From positions 1 to 64,000 of the forward strand of contig JAQXAR010000025.1 of NCBI GenBank assembly GCA_029252805.1: DNA of 64,000 nt, given 5' to 3'. The DNA comes from Rickettsiales bacterium (GTDB lineage Bacteria; Pseudomonadota; Alphaproteobacteria; Rickettsiales; JALZUV01). Positions 51,592-60,980 of the stretch are shown one piece after another; position 1 is the stretch's first letter; every line of letters starts with the position of its first letter. The position numbers were made by a program, and so were the translations under genes. Below the pieces are notes generated by a model. That model did not search any database. It was given only the letters and a program-made list of their open reading frames with translations, and was not told where the DNA came from.

Positions 51592-53436
51592 ATGTGCGGC
51601 ATTGCAGGAATATGGTCATCAAAAGCGGTTGATTTGGAAAAGATCGCTGGGGATATGGCTAATCGCTTAACCCATCGCGGACCCGATGATCAGGGGGTGT
51701 GGAGCGATGCACAGGCCGGAATCGCGCTGGCGCATCGTCGTTTATCAATCATCGATCTCTCATCTGCGGGGCATCAGCCTATGGTGTCAGCATCGGAACG
51801 CTATGTGCTGAGCTATAATGGTGAGATTTATAATTTTCAAATATTGCGCGAGCAACTTGATACTCCTTGGTGCGGCTCTTCCGATACAGAAGTTTTATTG
51901 GCAGCCATAGAGGCATGGGGTGTTGAGAAGGCACTGCAGACCTTTAACGGCATGTTCGCTTTTGCTTTATGGGATAGAAAAGAGCAAACCCTGACGCTCG
52001 CGCGTGACCGTATTGGTGAGAAGCCGCTCTATTATGGTAGGTGGAAAGATGAGTTGATTTTCGCCTCTGAGCTTAAAGCTTTTAAGGCATTGGATGAATT
52101 CGCTTCCGCCATCAACCGTGATGCGCTTTTGCATTATGCACGCTACAGCTATATCGCCGCACCCCAGTCCATTTATGAAGGCATAAATAAGCTTGAGGCA
52201 GGGCATTATGTCACGATTCCTCAGGGTGAGCATAATCCTAAGCCTCAAAGTTATTGGTCTTTGAGCGAGCAGATGCAGGTGGCGTCATCGAATCGCTATA
52301 CGGCGCCCGAAGATGAACTGGTGGGTAGATTAGAAGAAGTGCTGGGTGGGGCGGTTAAAAAGCGTCTTATTGCCGATGTTCCATTAGGGAGTTTCCTATC
52401 CGGCGGGATTGATTCGACCGCCATCACCTTGCTGATGCAGCAGCAATCTTTGAGGCCGGTCAAGAGTTTCAGTATCGGGTTCGATGAGGTAGGGTTTGAT
52501 GAAGCCCCCCACGCGAAAGCGATCGCGAATTATTTAAAAACAGAGCATACGGAGCTTTACGTCACCGCAAACCAAGCGCTGGATGTTATCCCTAAATTAC
52601 CGCAGATTTTTGATGAACCGTTTGCCGATTCCTCGCAAATTCCGACTTACCTAGTTGCTGCAATGGCGAAAGAGCATGTGACGGTTGCGCTGTCTGGCGA
52701 TGGCGGGGATGAACTTTTCGGTGGCTATAATCGCCATATTCATGCGCCGGGATTATGGAAAAAAATCCAGCTTATGCCATATCCACTTCGCAGCATGGCA
52801 GCGCATTTTCTGGGAACATTGCCAATTCGTTCGTCGGGACATCGTCAGAAACTAATGCAGGCTATGGATGCTCGCACGCAAATCGAATTTTACCAATCGC
52901 TTTGCTCAATTTGGCATGAACCGGAATCGCTGGTGATTGGTGCTAGCGAGCGCATTCCCGAGCAAAGCCTCGATAAGCCCTTTGCCGAGTGGATGATGCA
53001 GCAAGATACGCTGACCTATCTTGCGGGGGATATTTTAACCAAAGTCGATCGTGCGGCGATGGGGGTCAGTCTGGAAACACGTATCCCGTTCTTAGACCCA
53101 GAGGTGATGAATTTTGCGTGGCAATTGCCGGCAGAGATGAAAATTCGAGATGGGCAGGGGAAATGGATCCTACGTCAACTCCTGTATCGCCATATCCCTA
53201 AAGAACTGATAGATCGGCCAAAGGCTGGATTCGCGCTCCCGCTGGGGCAATGGTTGCGAGGGTCTTTGCGTGAATGGGCGGAGGCGTTGCTGGATGAATC
53301 ACTTCTGCGCCAGCAAGGTTATTGGCGGCCTGAGCCGATTCTTTCCGCTTGGAAGGAGCTCCTCAAAGGCAATGATTTCATGGAAGCGCGTGTATGGAAT
53401 GTGCTGATGTTTCAAAGCTGGCTTGAGAGCCAATAA
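51592..53436 (+). CDS. asnB: Asparagine synthase (glutamine-hydrolysing), AsnB-type
   Basis: This 614-residue enzyme starts at MCGIAGIW, where Cys2 becomes the N-terminal nucleophile of the glutaminase domain; the open frame extends 15 bp upstream from a GTG but that would block the active site. The synthetase domain has the PPi-loop LSGGIDSTAI and SGDGGDELFGGYNRH. In polysaccharide loci such enzymes often amidate uronic acids or other sugars rather than make free asparagine. It is 18 bp ahead of the ABC flippase gene. Confidence 0.92.
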   Translation: MCGIAGIWSSKAVDLEKIAGDMANRLTHRGPDDQGVWSDAQAGIALAHRRLSIIDLSSAGHQPMVSASERYVLSYNGEIYNFQILREQLDTPWCGSSDTEVLLAAIEAWGVEKALQTFNGMFAFALWDRKEQTLTLARDRIGEKPLYYGRWKDELIFASELKAFKALDEFASAINRDALLHYARYSYIAAPQSIYEGINKLEAGHYVTIPQGEHNPKPQSYWSLSEQMQVASSNRYTAPEDELVGRLEEVLGGAVKKRLIADVPLGSFLSGGIDSTAITLLMQQQSLRPVKSFSIGFDEVGFDEAPHAKAIANYLKTEHTELYVTANQALDVIPKLPQIFDEPFADSSQIPTYLVAAMAKEHVTVALSGDGGDELFGGYNRHIHAPGLWKKIQLMPYPLRSMAAHFLGTLPIRSSGHRQKLMQAMDARTQIEFYQSLCSIWHEPESLVIGASERIPEQSLDKPFAEWMMQQDTLTYLAGDILTKVDRAAMGVSLETRIPFLDPEVMNFAWQLPAEMKIRDGQGKWILRQLLYRHIPKELIDRPKAGFALPLGQWLRGSLREWAEALLDESLLRQQGYWRPEPILSAWKELLKGNDFMEARVWNVLMFQSWLESQ

Positions 53437-53454
53437 TCGCTAAGGTGCAGCAGT

Positions 53455-55278
53455 ATGGTTGAGATGAATAGTTGGCGCAAAGCATGGGCGCTTTTGGATG
53501 AACGTGAGAAGCGACTCGCTTATATTACGTTGGTCATCATTTGCATCGGGGCGCTTTCTTCAGCCTTTATGGTTGGTTCGGTCGTGCCGTTCTTATCAGT
53601 TCTAGCGGATCCTTCGCAGATTCAAAGTCAGCCTTTGCTGGCTTGGGGCTATGAGTATTTCGGTTTCACCTCCTCTTACAATTTTTTGGCCGGTTTGGCA
53701 TTTGCTAGCTTCGCGGCCATTATGCTGGCGAGCGTTATTCAGATTATCAAAACTTATGCCGTATTTCGGTTCTCGTTGATGCGTATGCACAGCATCAGTT
53801 ACCGTTTGATGCGAAATTATTTAAGCCATCCGTATGAATTTTTCCTCAATCGCCATTCCGGTGAATTAGGGACGCGTATTCTGGCCGAAAGCCGCGAGGT
53901 GGTGTTGCAGTTTTTGCGCCCCGCAGCAGAGTTAGTGGCTTCCATTACGACGGTTATTGCCATTGTCGCTTTGCTTTTATGGATAGAGCCCGTGCTAGCT
54001 GCCTGTGCCTTTTTGGTATTTGGAACGCTTTACGGCATTACCTATAGCACCGTGCGGCGTTATTTACGCCGGTTAGGAAAAGAGCGTTTGGATAGTAATA
54101 GTGAGCGTTATCGCATTGCGACAGAAGCCTTTGGCGGCGTGAAGGTGATTAAGCTCTTAGGTCGAGAGATCGCTTACTTAAAGCGTTATACGAAATCATC
54201 TTACTATATGGCAAAGACGGAGGTGATCATCAACACGCTTTCATTCGTGCCACAATATGCATTGCAAGCTTTTGCTCTTGGCGGGATTTTACTGATTTGC
54301 GTGGTGATGTTAGAGCCTCCTGCTGAAGGGCAGGCAGCCTCGCTTGAGGGGGTGCTTCCATTATTAGGGGTATTGGCATTTGCAGGACAAAGGCTGATGC
54401 CGGAACTCTCAGTGATTTACCATTCGCTCGCTAAAATTCAGGCTGGCCGTGCGGCGGTCGATGCGGTTTACGAGGATCTACTCGCCTTGAAAGGTGTAGC
54501 CTCCATCGCCCAGAGCGAAAATACGATTGGACTCAAAGATGCTATTCATTTTAAAGGAATTTCCTATCATTATCCCGCGGCGGAAAATGCTGGCCTTAAG
54601 GAGATTGAACTGAGCATTGAAGCCGGCGAGCGCATCGGTGTTGTCGGTACGACCGGCGCAGGAAAGACCACCTTAGCTGATATTACCTTAGGATTACTGT
54701 CGCCTCACTTAGGCGAAATCATCGTCGATGGAACTCCCGTCACGGATGAAAATGTACGCGATTGGCAAAGTAATGTTGGCTATGTGCCGCAGGATATCTT
54801 TTTGACCGATGCTTCCGTATCGGAAAATATCGCCCTCGGTATTCCGGCAGAAGAGATCGATCAGCAAAAGGTCGAAGAATCTGCGAAAATTGCGAAACTA
54901 GATCGTTTCATCCGTGATGAATTGGCGGCAGGTTATGCTACTTTGGTTGGCGAGCGTGGGATTAGGCTTTCCGGTGGGCAAATTCAGCGTATCGGTATTG
55001 CGCGTGCGCTCTATCACAATGCCGATTTTATCGTATTTGATGAAGCGACCAGCGCGCTCGATAATGTGACTGAGCATGATGTTATGAGCGCGGTGGACGC
55101 GCTTCCAGGCGATAAAACGATTCTGCTGATCGCTCATCGCCTGACAACGGTGAAGCGATGTGACCGTATTGTTGTGCTAGATAAGGGCCGTATCGTTGGC
55201 TGTGATACATGGGAAGTTTTGATGAAAAATAATAGCGTATTTCAAGCTATTGCTAAAACAGGTCAATCGGAAACGTAA
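53455..55278 (+). CDS. ABC exporter, PglK/MsbA-type lipid-linked oligosaccharide flippase
   Basis: This 607-residue half-transporter has six membrane helices (residues about 20-330) followed by an ATPase: Walker A VGTTGAGKTTL, signature LSGGQIQRIGIARAL, Walker B FIVFDEATSALD and LIAHRLTTV. Residues such as HPYEFFLNRHSGEL fit PglK-like flippases of lipid-linked oligosaccharides. No Wzx-type flippase gene is seen here, so this protein may move the lipid-linked repeat to the periplasm. The start may also be MNSW at 53464. Confidence 0.85.
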   Translation: MVEMNSWRKAWALLDEREKRLAYITLVIICIGALSSAFMVGSVVPFLSVLADPSQIQSQPLLAWGYEYFGFTSSYNFLAGLAFASFAAIMLASVIQIIKTYAVFRFSLMRMHSISYRLMRNYLSHPYEFFLNRHSGELGTRILAESREVVLQFLRPAAELVASITTVIAIVALLLWIEPVLAACAFLVFGTLYGITYSTVRRYLRRLGKERLDSNSERYRIATEAFGGVKVIKLLGREIAYLKRYTKSSYYMAKTEVIINTLSFVPQYALQAFALGGILLICVVMLEPPAEGQAASLEGVLPLLGVLAFAGQRLMPELSVIYHSLAKIQAGRAAVDAVYEDLLALKGVASIAQSENTIGLKDAIHFKGISYHYPAAENAGLKEIELSIEAGERIGVVGTTGAGKTTLADITLGLLSPHLGEIIVDGTPVTDENVRDWQSNVGYVPQDIFLTDASVSENIALGIPAEEIDQQKVEESAKIAKLDRFIRDELAAGYATLVGERGIRLSGGQIQRIGIARALYHNADFIVFDEATSALDNVTEHDVMSAVDALPGDKTILLIAHRLTTVKRCDRIVVLDKGRIVGCDTWEVLMKNNSVFQAIAKTGQSET

Positions 55279-55286
55279 CGATGCTT

Positions 55287-55375
55287 GTCAGGCTGAATTT
55301 ATTTCAGCCTCCATTCATCTATTTGCAAGATTATTAAGTGTGGCGCGATGGACCCTGAAACAAGTGCAGGGTGAC
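55287..55375. repeat. REP-like palindromic repeat
   Basis: Two 28-bp arms, 55287-55314 and 55348-55375, are inverted copies with several changes, joined by a 33-bp spacer. Each arm folds on itself: AGGCTGAA/TTCAGCCT on the left and ACCCTG/CAGGGT on the right. The wording (TGAA..ATTTCAG, CCCTGAAACAAG, CAGGGTGAC) is that of the short dispersed repeats common in many alphaproteobacterial genomes. It follows the ABC flippase stop by 8 bp and may protect or end its mRNA. Only one copy was seen in the window. Confidence 0.8.
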
Positions 55376-55497
55376 TCTCGAGAGAGGGTGTTAAAGTTTA
55401 TCAAGTGGGCGAGAGTGCTATTTGTGTTAGAAGTTAGATAGAGGTTGCCGCTCTGCATTGAACGGTTTATCGGTAGTAATTAAGTAATATAGAAAGA

Positions 55498-55505
55498 GGG
55501 GGGGG
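55498..55505 (+). repeat. G8 tract inside the neuB ribosome-binding region
   Basis: Eight consecutive G bases form most of the purine-rich sequence 6 bp before the neuB ATG (AGAG, G8, AG, TTTT, ATG). A change in tract length would alter the ribosome-site spacing. Confidence 0.7.
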
Positions 55506-55511
55506 AGTTTT

Positions 55512-56540
55512 ATGTTTCTGGAGAAATTGAAAGATCAAAGCCAACCGCTTATCATTGCGGAGATTGCACAGAACCACGATGGCTCGCTCGGTATGTGCTA
55601 CGCTTATGTTGATGCTCTGGCAGATGCGGGCGCCCATGCGGTGAAATTTCAAACCCATATTGCTTCGCAAGAATCGACACTTGATGAGCCGTTTCGCATC
55701 AAGTTCTCGAACCAAGATGAGACTCGCTACGATTACTGGCAGCGTATGGAATTTACGGAAAGCCAGTGGGTCGGTTTAAAAGAACATGCCGATACAAAAG
55801 GCATTCAATTCCTTAGTACGCCTTTCTCCGTTGCGGCGGTTGAATTGCTGGATCGTGTCGGAGTGCCGATATGGAAAGTTGGCTCTGGCGATACACTCTC
55901 TCGCGAATTGCTGGAGGCTATGATTGCCACCGGCAAGCCTATTATTGTCAGTACAGGTATGAGTGCATGGGCGGAAATTGATGCAGTGATTGATATGCTA
56001 AAACAAAGTGGCTCAGATTATACGATCATGCAATGTACCAGTATGTATCCGACACCGCTTCAGCAGACAGGCTTAAATATTCTAGACGAATTAAGCCAGA
56101 AATATGGTTGCCGTGTTGGGTTATCTGATCATTCCGCATCACTCTCTCCTGCTACGGCGGCCATCGCGCGTGGCTATAATTTAATTGAATTACACGCGAC
56201 GTTTGACCGTCGTATGTTCGGGCCGGATATGAGCTCCTCGATCACCATTGAAGAGGTCGCGCAGCTCGTACGTTTCGCTAATGATGTGGCTGAAATGGAT
56301 GCGAACCCCGTTGATAAAGATGAGATGGCCGCGCGGTTAAAAAATCAAAAAGCGTTATTTGCAAAGAGCGTTGCGCTCAAAATGGATTTGCCCATAGGGC
56401 ATGTGATTGCTGAATCAGATATCACGTCGAAAAAGCCGGCAACGGGTATTGCTTGGGCCGATAAAGACCAAATAATAGGGCGAGAATTAGTGAAAGCTGT
56501 CGCCAGCAATAGGCTGTTAACGTTAGAGGATTTAAAGTAA
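55512..56540 (+). CDS. neuB: Sialic (nonulosonic) acid synthase
   Basis: This 342-residue enzyme of the NeuB family has a TIM-barrel with LIIAEIAQNHDGSLGMCYAY, AHAVKFQTH, QFLSTPFSVAAVELLD and RVGLSDHSAS. A C-terminal antifreeze-like SAF domain follows (AESDITSKKPATGI). It condenses PEP with an N-acetylmannosamine-type sugar. Whether the product is N-acetylneuraminate or legionaminate cannot be settled from sequence here; the absence of the legionaminate dehydratase and aminotransferase nearby favours N-acetylneuraminate. Its stop overlaps the neuC start (TAATG). Confidence 0.9.
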   Translation: MFLEKLKDQSQPLIIAEIAQNHDGSLGMCYAYVDALADAGAHAVKFQTHIASQESTLDEPFRIKFSNQDETRYDYWQRMEFTESQWVGLKEHADTKGIQFLSTPFSVAAVELLDRVGVPIWKVGSGDTLSRELLEAMIATGKPIIVSTGMSAWAEIDAVIDMLKQSGSDYTIMQCTSMYPTPLQQTGLNILDELSQKYGCRVGLSDHSASLSPATAAIARGYNLIELHATFDRRMFGPDMSSSITIEEVAQLVRFANDVAEMDANPVDKDEMAARLKNQKALFAKSVALKMDLPIGHVIAESDITSKKPATGIAWADKDQIIGRELVKAVASNRLLTLEDLK

Positions 56541-57706
56541 TGCGAAAAATATGTGTCGTCGTCCATAGCCGTGCCAATTACGGGCGTATTAAATCGACTA
56601 TGCAGGCGATTAAAGACCATCCAGATTTGGAGTTGCAATTGATTGTTGGAGCCTCCGCTTTATTGCGTCGGTTCGGTGCGGTTATCAATATCATGCGCGA
56701 AGATGGTTTTACAGAAGATGCCGTCGTGCATTCCGTTTTAGAAGGTGAGGCACCCATAATAATGGCAAAATCAACGGGGCTAGCCATCATCGAATTGGCG
56801 ACGCATTTTGAGAATTTAAAACCAGATATTGTGCTTACGGTCGCTGATCGATATGAAACGCTTTCGACAGCGGTTGCAGCAAGTTATATGAATATCCCCG
56901 TGGCGCATACCCAAGGTGGCGAGGTTACAGGCTCGATTGATGAAGCGGTTAGGCATTCCATTACCAAGCTCTCTCATATCCATTTTCCGGCCACAGAACG
57001 TGCAAGAGATTATGTCGTTCGAATGGGTGAGGACCCTGCTAAAGTATTTTTTACGGGCTGCCCGGCCATTGATTTGGTGGCTGGTTTAGATGTAACGTTA
57101 CCCGCTGATATTTTTCAGCGCTATGGTGGCGTTGGGTCAGGCTTGAGTGTTGATAAAGATTATATCGTTGTTCTGCAGCATCCTGTAACAACTGAGTTTG
57201 GTTCAGGGCTAGAACAAATTAATGAAACGTTAAGTGCGGTTTATGAATTGGCAAAAGAAGGTATGCAAGTAGCGTGGTTATGGCCGAATGTTGATGCGGG
57301 GTCAGATGATATCTCGAAAGGTATTCGCGCTTTCCGCGAAAATAACGAAACGCCAAATATGCATTTTTTCTTGAATTTTGAGCCGGAAGATTATGCGCGC
57401 CTGATTGCGAATGCGAAATGCATTATTGGGAACTCCTCTTCAGGGCTGCGCGAGGGAGCGTTTTTAGGTATCCCTTGTGTGAACGTCGGAACGCGACAAG
57501 AAGGCCGTGAGCGGGCGAGTAATGTGATGGATAGCGATTATGACTCCACTCAAATTCTCGAAGCAACACGTAAGCAAATCGCTCATGGAAAATATGAATG
57601 TGATACGCTGGTGGGAGATGGTACGGCAGGCCTGAAAATGGCCGAGATTTTAACAACCGTTCCATTAGGTGTGCAAAAGAAAATTCATTATATTTATGAC
57701 GAATAA
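56540..57706 (+). CDS. neuC: UDP-N-acetylglucosamine 2-epimerase (hydrolysing)
   Basis: This 388-residue GT-B-fold enzyme shows KICVVVHSRANYGRIKSTM, HTQGGEVTGSIDEAVRHSI, LQHPVTTEF and GNSSSGLREGAFLGIPCVN. It converts UDP-GlcNAc to ManNAc plus UDP and so feeds NeuB. The legionaminate pathway uses a similar enzyme on a different UDP-sugar. It starts on the last base of the neuB stop and runs 11 bp into neuA, so the three are one coupled operon. Confidence 0.9.
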   Translation: MRKICVVVHSRANYGRIKSTMQAIKDHPDLELQLIVGASALLRRFGAVINIMREDGFTEDAVVHSVLEGEAPIIMAKSTGLAIIELATHFENLKPDIVLTVADRYETLSTAVAASYMNIPVAHTQGGEVTGSIDEAVRHSITKLSHIHFPATERARDYVVRMGEDPAKVFFTGCPAIDLVAGLDVTLPADIFQRYGGVGSGLSVDKDYIVVLQHPVTTEFGSGLEQINETLSAVYELAKEGMQVAWLWPNVDAGSDDISKGIRAFRENNETPNMHFFLNFEPEDYARLIANAKCIIGNSSSGLREGAFLGIPCVNVGTRQEGRERASNVMDSDYDSTQILEATRKQIAHGKYECDTLVGDGTAGLKMAEILTTVPLGVQKKIHYIYDE

Positions 57707-58400
57707 GGGTATGGAAGAACCGTCTTTTTGTATCATTCCTGTTCGCGGTGGAAGCAAAGGAATCCCACGCAAGAATTTGGCAGAATTTAACGGCATTTCG
57801 TTATTAGAATGGACAATTAACCAAGCCATGGAAGTCTATCGTGCTGAGCATATTATGGTTTCCACTGAAGATGAAGAAATGGCGCAAGTCGCAAATGTAT
57901 GTGGCATAAGGTTGATTAACCGGCCAGATGAATTAGCACAAGATAGCAGCACGACCAACGTCGTTGTCGATCATTTGCTGGCCGAAGTCGACCCTGATGG
58001 CGAGTTGTTCGGCCACTTCACAATTCTGCAAGTGACCTCGCCTTTGCGAAATGCGCAAGATATTGAGAAAGCCGAAAGCATGATGCAAGCGGGGGGGTAT
58101 GATTCGGTCATCAGTGCCTATCAAGAGCAGAAGTCGCATCCCGCTAAAATGTATCAAATGCAAGAGGGTATGGCAGTGTCTGTCGCGCCTGAGATGGAGT
58201 ATATGCGCCGTCAGGATTTGCCAAAAATATATCGTCGTAATGGCGCTATCTTCTCTTGTACGCGAGAATATTATGACCGTACCGACAAGCTATGGGGCGG
58301 CAATATGGGCATTGTTGAAATGCCACGCCAGCGCTCGGTTGATGTAGACGCATCGGATGATTTAGAACTCGCACGCGAGATATTTGAAACCTTATCTTAG
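57696..58400 (+). CDS. neuA: CMP-sialic acid (acylneuraminate) cytidylyltransferase
   Basis: This protein of about 234 residues starts at MTNKG (57696, 11-bp overlap with neuC) or at MEEPSF (57711); the frame is open to 57669. FCIIPVRGGSKGIPRKNLAE is the CTP-binding loop. LLEWTINQAM, LQVTSPLRNAQDIEKA and YRRNGAIFSCTREYYD follow. It activates the nonulosonic acid to CMP-sugar for transfer. A G7 tract lies in the coding part (58091-58097). Confidence 0.9.
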   Translation: MTNKGMEEPSFCIIPVRGGSKGIPRKNLAEFNGISLLEWTINQAMEVYRAEHIMVSTEDEEMAQVANVCGIRLINRPDELAQDSSTTNVVVDHLLAEVDPDGELFGHFTILQVTSPLRNAQDIEKAESMMQAGGYDSVISAYQEQKSHPAKMYQMQEGMAVSVAPEMEYMRRQDLPKIYRRNGAIFSCTREYYDRTDKLWGGNMGIVEMPRQRSVDVDASDDLELAREIFETLS

Positions 58401-58551
58401 AATAGAATTGGGGAGTCTTTTATACTGATGTTATGTAACGTATAGAAACTCAAACCGTTATTATTTGGATACTTCTTGACACAAAATACGATACGGCTGA
58501 TGGTGTTGATCTTTCACCCATTATCACTCAAAGATTGTCAGAAATGCAAGT

Positions 58552-59676
58552 ATGGTAGACGCTCCTGAAATGCGTATTATTCACGTGACAGTCTATAGCG
58601 ACTTGCCATCTGGTGTGCGCAAGCAAATTTCGTGGGAGCAAAAAGCCAGTAAGGAACTGGTCGGCATCGAATGGAATCAGTTGGCCCTCCACGGCGGAGA
58701 GTCAAAAGAAGCGTTCGAGAAGCGTATACCCGCTATTTTTAGGTTGATAATTTTAAGAAATTTATATGCGTGGGTAGTCGTTAGAAGGCTGTGCCGCACC
58801 TATGATTTTGTTCTGTTGCGACATATGCCCTTTGACCCATTTGTATTTCTTTTCGCCCCCTTTCTATCGAATAGAATAGGCATTCATCACTCGAAAGAAA
58901 TTGAAGAGTTACGTCTTATTCGCTCTGGCTTTAAAGGGAAGTTAGCTTCGTTCTTGGAGCGCTTCTCAGGGAAGTGTGCCGTAAAGAATGCACGTGCCAT
59001 TCTTGGTGTGACGCCTGAAATTGCACAGTATCAGGTTGAATTAAGAGCAGCAGGCAAGCCTTACTCTGTCTATGCAAATGGGATCGATATGAGCAGCGTA
59101 GAACTATTGCCTGATAATAGGGATTCCCAAAAGATAGAAGTGGCATTCATTTGCCATACTTTCAGCAGGTGGCATGGGCTTGATCGCCTTTTCGATGCAA
59201 TAAAGGAAGATGCAAACGCCGAACTTCCAACCAACCGAAGCGCTTCACTCATCATTCATTTGATTGGAAATCTATCGGATGAGCAGAGAATGACAATTGA
59301 GACAATCGAGAGTTTAAGTTCTGTTATTGAGATTCATGGTCACCTAGAGAGTGATGATTACCGTTCGCTTCTGTCGCGCTGCGATATAGGTATAGGCTCG
59401 CTTGCGATGGATAGGCAAAGCCTAACACAGGGGACCACATTAAAGGTGCGTGAAATGTTGGCCTTGGGCTTGCCTGTTTATTCAGGGCATGAAGATAGCT
59501 CGCTTCCTGAGAATTTTGCCTATTATAAAAATAATAAAATAGCGATACCTGATATGTGTGAATTTGCACGTTTGATGCAATCGCATACACGCGGGCAAGT
59601 GCGAGAGGACTCAGCGCCTTATATTGAGAAGGTTGTTTCAATGCAAAAAGTCATCCATTGGTTGCAGAGTCTATGA
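58552..59676 (+). CDS. Glycosyltransferase family 4-like
   Basis: This 374-residue GT-B-type protein begins at 58552, or at MRIIHVTVYS (58570). The N-terminal SDLPSGVRKQISWEQKAS, RIGIHHSKEIEELRLI and the late LAMDRQSLTQGTTLKVREML with GLPVYSGHED fit family 4. It could transfer the activated nonulosonic acid, but it resembles ordinary GT4 enzymes rather than known sialyltransferases. A 151-bp gap after neuA contains TTGACA at 58476 but no convincing -10. Confidence 0.8.
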   Translation: MVDAPEMRIIHVTVYSDLPSGVRKQISWEQKASKELVGIEWNQLALHGGESKEAFEKRIPAIFRLIILRNLYAWVVVRRLCRTYDFVLLRHMPFDPFVFLFAPFLSNRIGIHHSKEIEELRLIRSGFKGKLASFLERFSGKCAVKNARAILGVTPEIAQYQVELRAAGKPYSVYANGIDMSSVELLPDNRDSQKIEVAFICHTFSRWHGLDRLFDAIKEDANAELPTNRSASLIIHLIGNLSDEQRMTIETIESLSSVIEIHGHLESDDYRSLLSRCDIGIGSLAMDRQSLTQGTTLKVREMLALGLPVYSGHEDSSLPENFAYYKNNKIAIPDMCEFARLMQSHTRGQVREDSAPYIEKVVSMQKVIHWLQSL

Positions 59677-59783
59677 AAAGGGTTTTGCGCAGAAAAGAGC
59701 ATAAAAATGAGGCCGGAGACATTGTGAATAGATGGTGCGGTTGTGCCGTTAACTATTGTCATGTTTTTGAGGTGTTATAAGCG

Positions 59784-60836
59784 ATGTTTTCTTATTACAT
59801 GCTATTTATGATGGCTGCTGTCCCCACAATGCTTGGCTATAATAGCCAAAGCATGCGCGCTAGCAGTGGTATTGCGCTCTATTGGCGGTTTATAGGTTTT
59901 CTCCTCATGGTGCTGATTGGCTTTCGCTACGAAGTAGGGGGTGATTGGTCCACCTATATGGAATATCTCGAACGTGTCAGGTATTTGTCATTTTTTGAAG
60001 CAATGCAAATAGAGGATCCAGGCTATATTGTTTTCAATGTCTTATCTGCAAAGCTGGGCCTCGGAATTGCCGGTGTAAATAGTTTATGTGCCATCATTGT
60101 TGTTACCGGTTTATTTGCCTTTTTAAGAACGCTTCCACGCCCGTGGCTTGGCCTTGTCTGTGCCATCCCCTATCTCGTCATTGTTGTAGGTATGGGATAT
60201 ACAAGGCAATCAGTTGCGCTAGGGCTTGTCATGCTAGGGATGGTCGCCATTAAGCGATCAGATTATAGAAAGTTCGTGTTCTGGGTTTTGTTAGGGGTTG
60301 CTTTCCATAAAACAGCGGTATTACTATTGCCGATGGCCGCACTGATTTCCACTCAAAGTCGGATTCAAAAAATTGGGATTGTGGCACTGGCAAGCATCGT
60401 GAGTTTTAACCTGTTCCTTGCTGACCAGACCGATTATTTGTATGATACTTATATTGATAATCAAGATATGAGTTCTGAAGGAGCCTTAGTTCGATTGCTA
60501 ATAAATGCCATTCCTGGTGCCATATTTCTAGTACTATCTCGCCGATTCAAAATGACGCTAGCAGAGCGCACCTTTTGGAAACATTTATCGTGGTTATCTC
60601 TACTGATGCTTGTGCTGTTGTTTGTTACTGGTTTCTCTACGGCTCTTGATAGAATGGCGCTTTATTTAATTCCGCTACAATTACTGGTTTTTGCTCATTT
60701 TCCCGAGGCGGTAAAAGGAAATAGAGGAGGGGTTATTCTTGCAGTTATTCTTTATTATGCAGTCATTCTGATTGTATGGCTAAACTTTGCTGCCCATGCA
60801 AAATACTGGCTGCCATACCAGTTAGGTATAGGCTAG
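59784..60836 (+). CDS. EpsG-family membrane protein (polysaccharide polymerase-like)
   Basis: This 350-residue protein has about ten membrane helices and the EpsG signature LIGFRYEVGGDWSTYMEYLE near residue 50. GMGYTRQSVALGLVMLGMVA and GVAFHKTAVLLLPMAAL also fit. EpsG proteins act as Wzy-like polymerases. It is the second polymerase-type protein of the locus besides the one at 48844. Confidence 0.85.
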   Translation: MFSYYMLFMMAAVPTMLGYNSQSMRASSGIALYWRFIGFLLMVLIGFRYEVGGDWSTYMEYLERVRYLSFFEAMQIEDPGYIVFNVLSAKLGLGIAGVNSLCAIIVVTGLFAFLRTLPRPWLGLVCAIPYLVIVVGMGYTRQSVALGLVMLGMVAIKRSDYRKFVFWVLLGVAFHKTAVLLLPMAALISTQSRIQKIGIVALASIVSFNLFLADQTDYLYDTYIDNQDMSSEGALVRLLINAIPGAIFLVLSRRFKMTLAERTFWKHLSWLSLLMLVLLFVTGFSTALDRMALYLIPLQLLVFAHFPEAVKGNRGGVILAVILYYAVILIVWLNFAAHAKYWLPYQLGIG

Positions 60837-60980
60837 CAGTTTAAGAGACGATCAACTGAGCAATTTATAACACTCCGGCGGGCTCTATGTTGATTAGCGG
60901 TTGTAAGTATGAGCACATACGGTAAACAAATATAAAAAGCGGTATAAAAAACTGCTAAAGATAGGGTGAAGGGGCAAGGC
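60837..60980. other. Intergenic gap before the CDP-glucose genes
   Basis: This is 144 bp without a gene. It ends in the ribosome site AAGGGG before rfbF. No clear promoter or hairpin was found. Confidence 0.4.

Noticed and set aside
55250-55441. Small plus-strand reading frame spanning the REP-like repeat
   Set aside because: Its residues come from the repeat itself (the familiar LKQVQGD-type artefact); it has no ribosome site and overlaps the flippase end.
55512-58400. Legionaminic or pseudaminic acid pathway instead of sialic acid
   Set aside because: The dehydratase, aminotransferase and acetyltransferase needed for those sugars are not in the window; not fully excluded, since they could be elsewhere.
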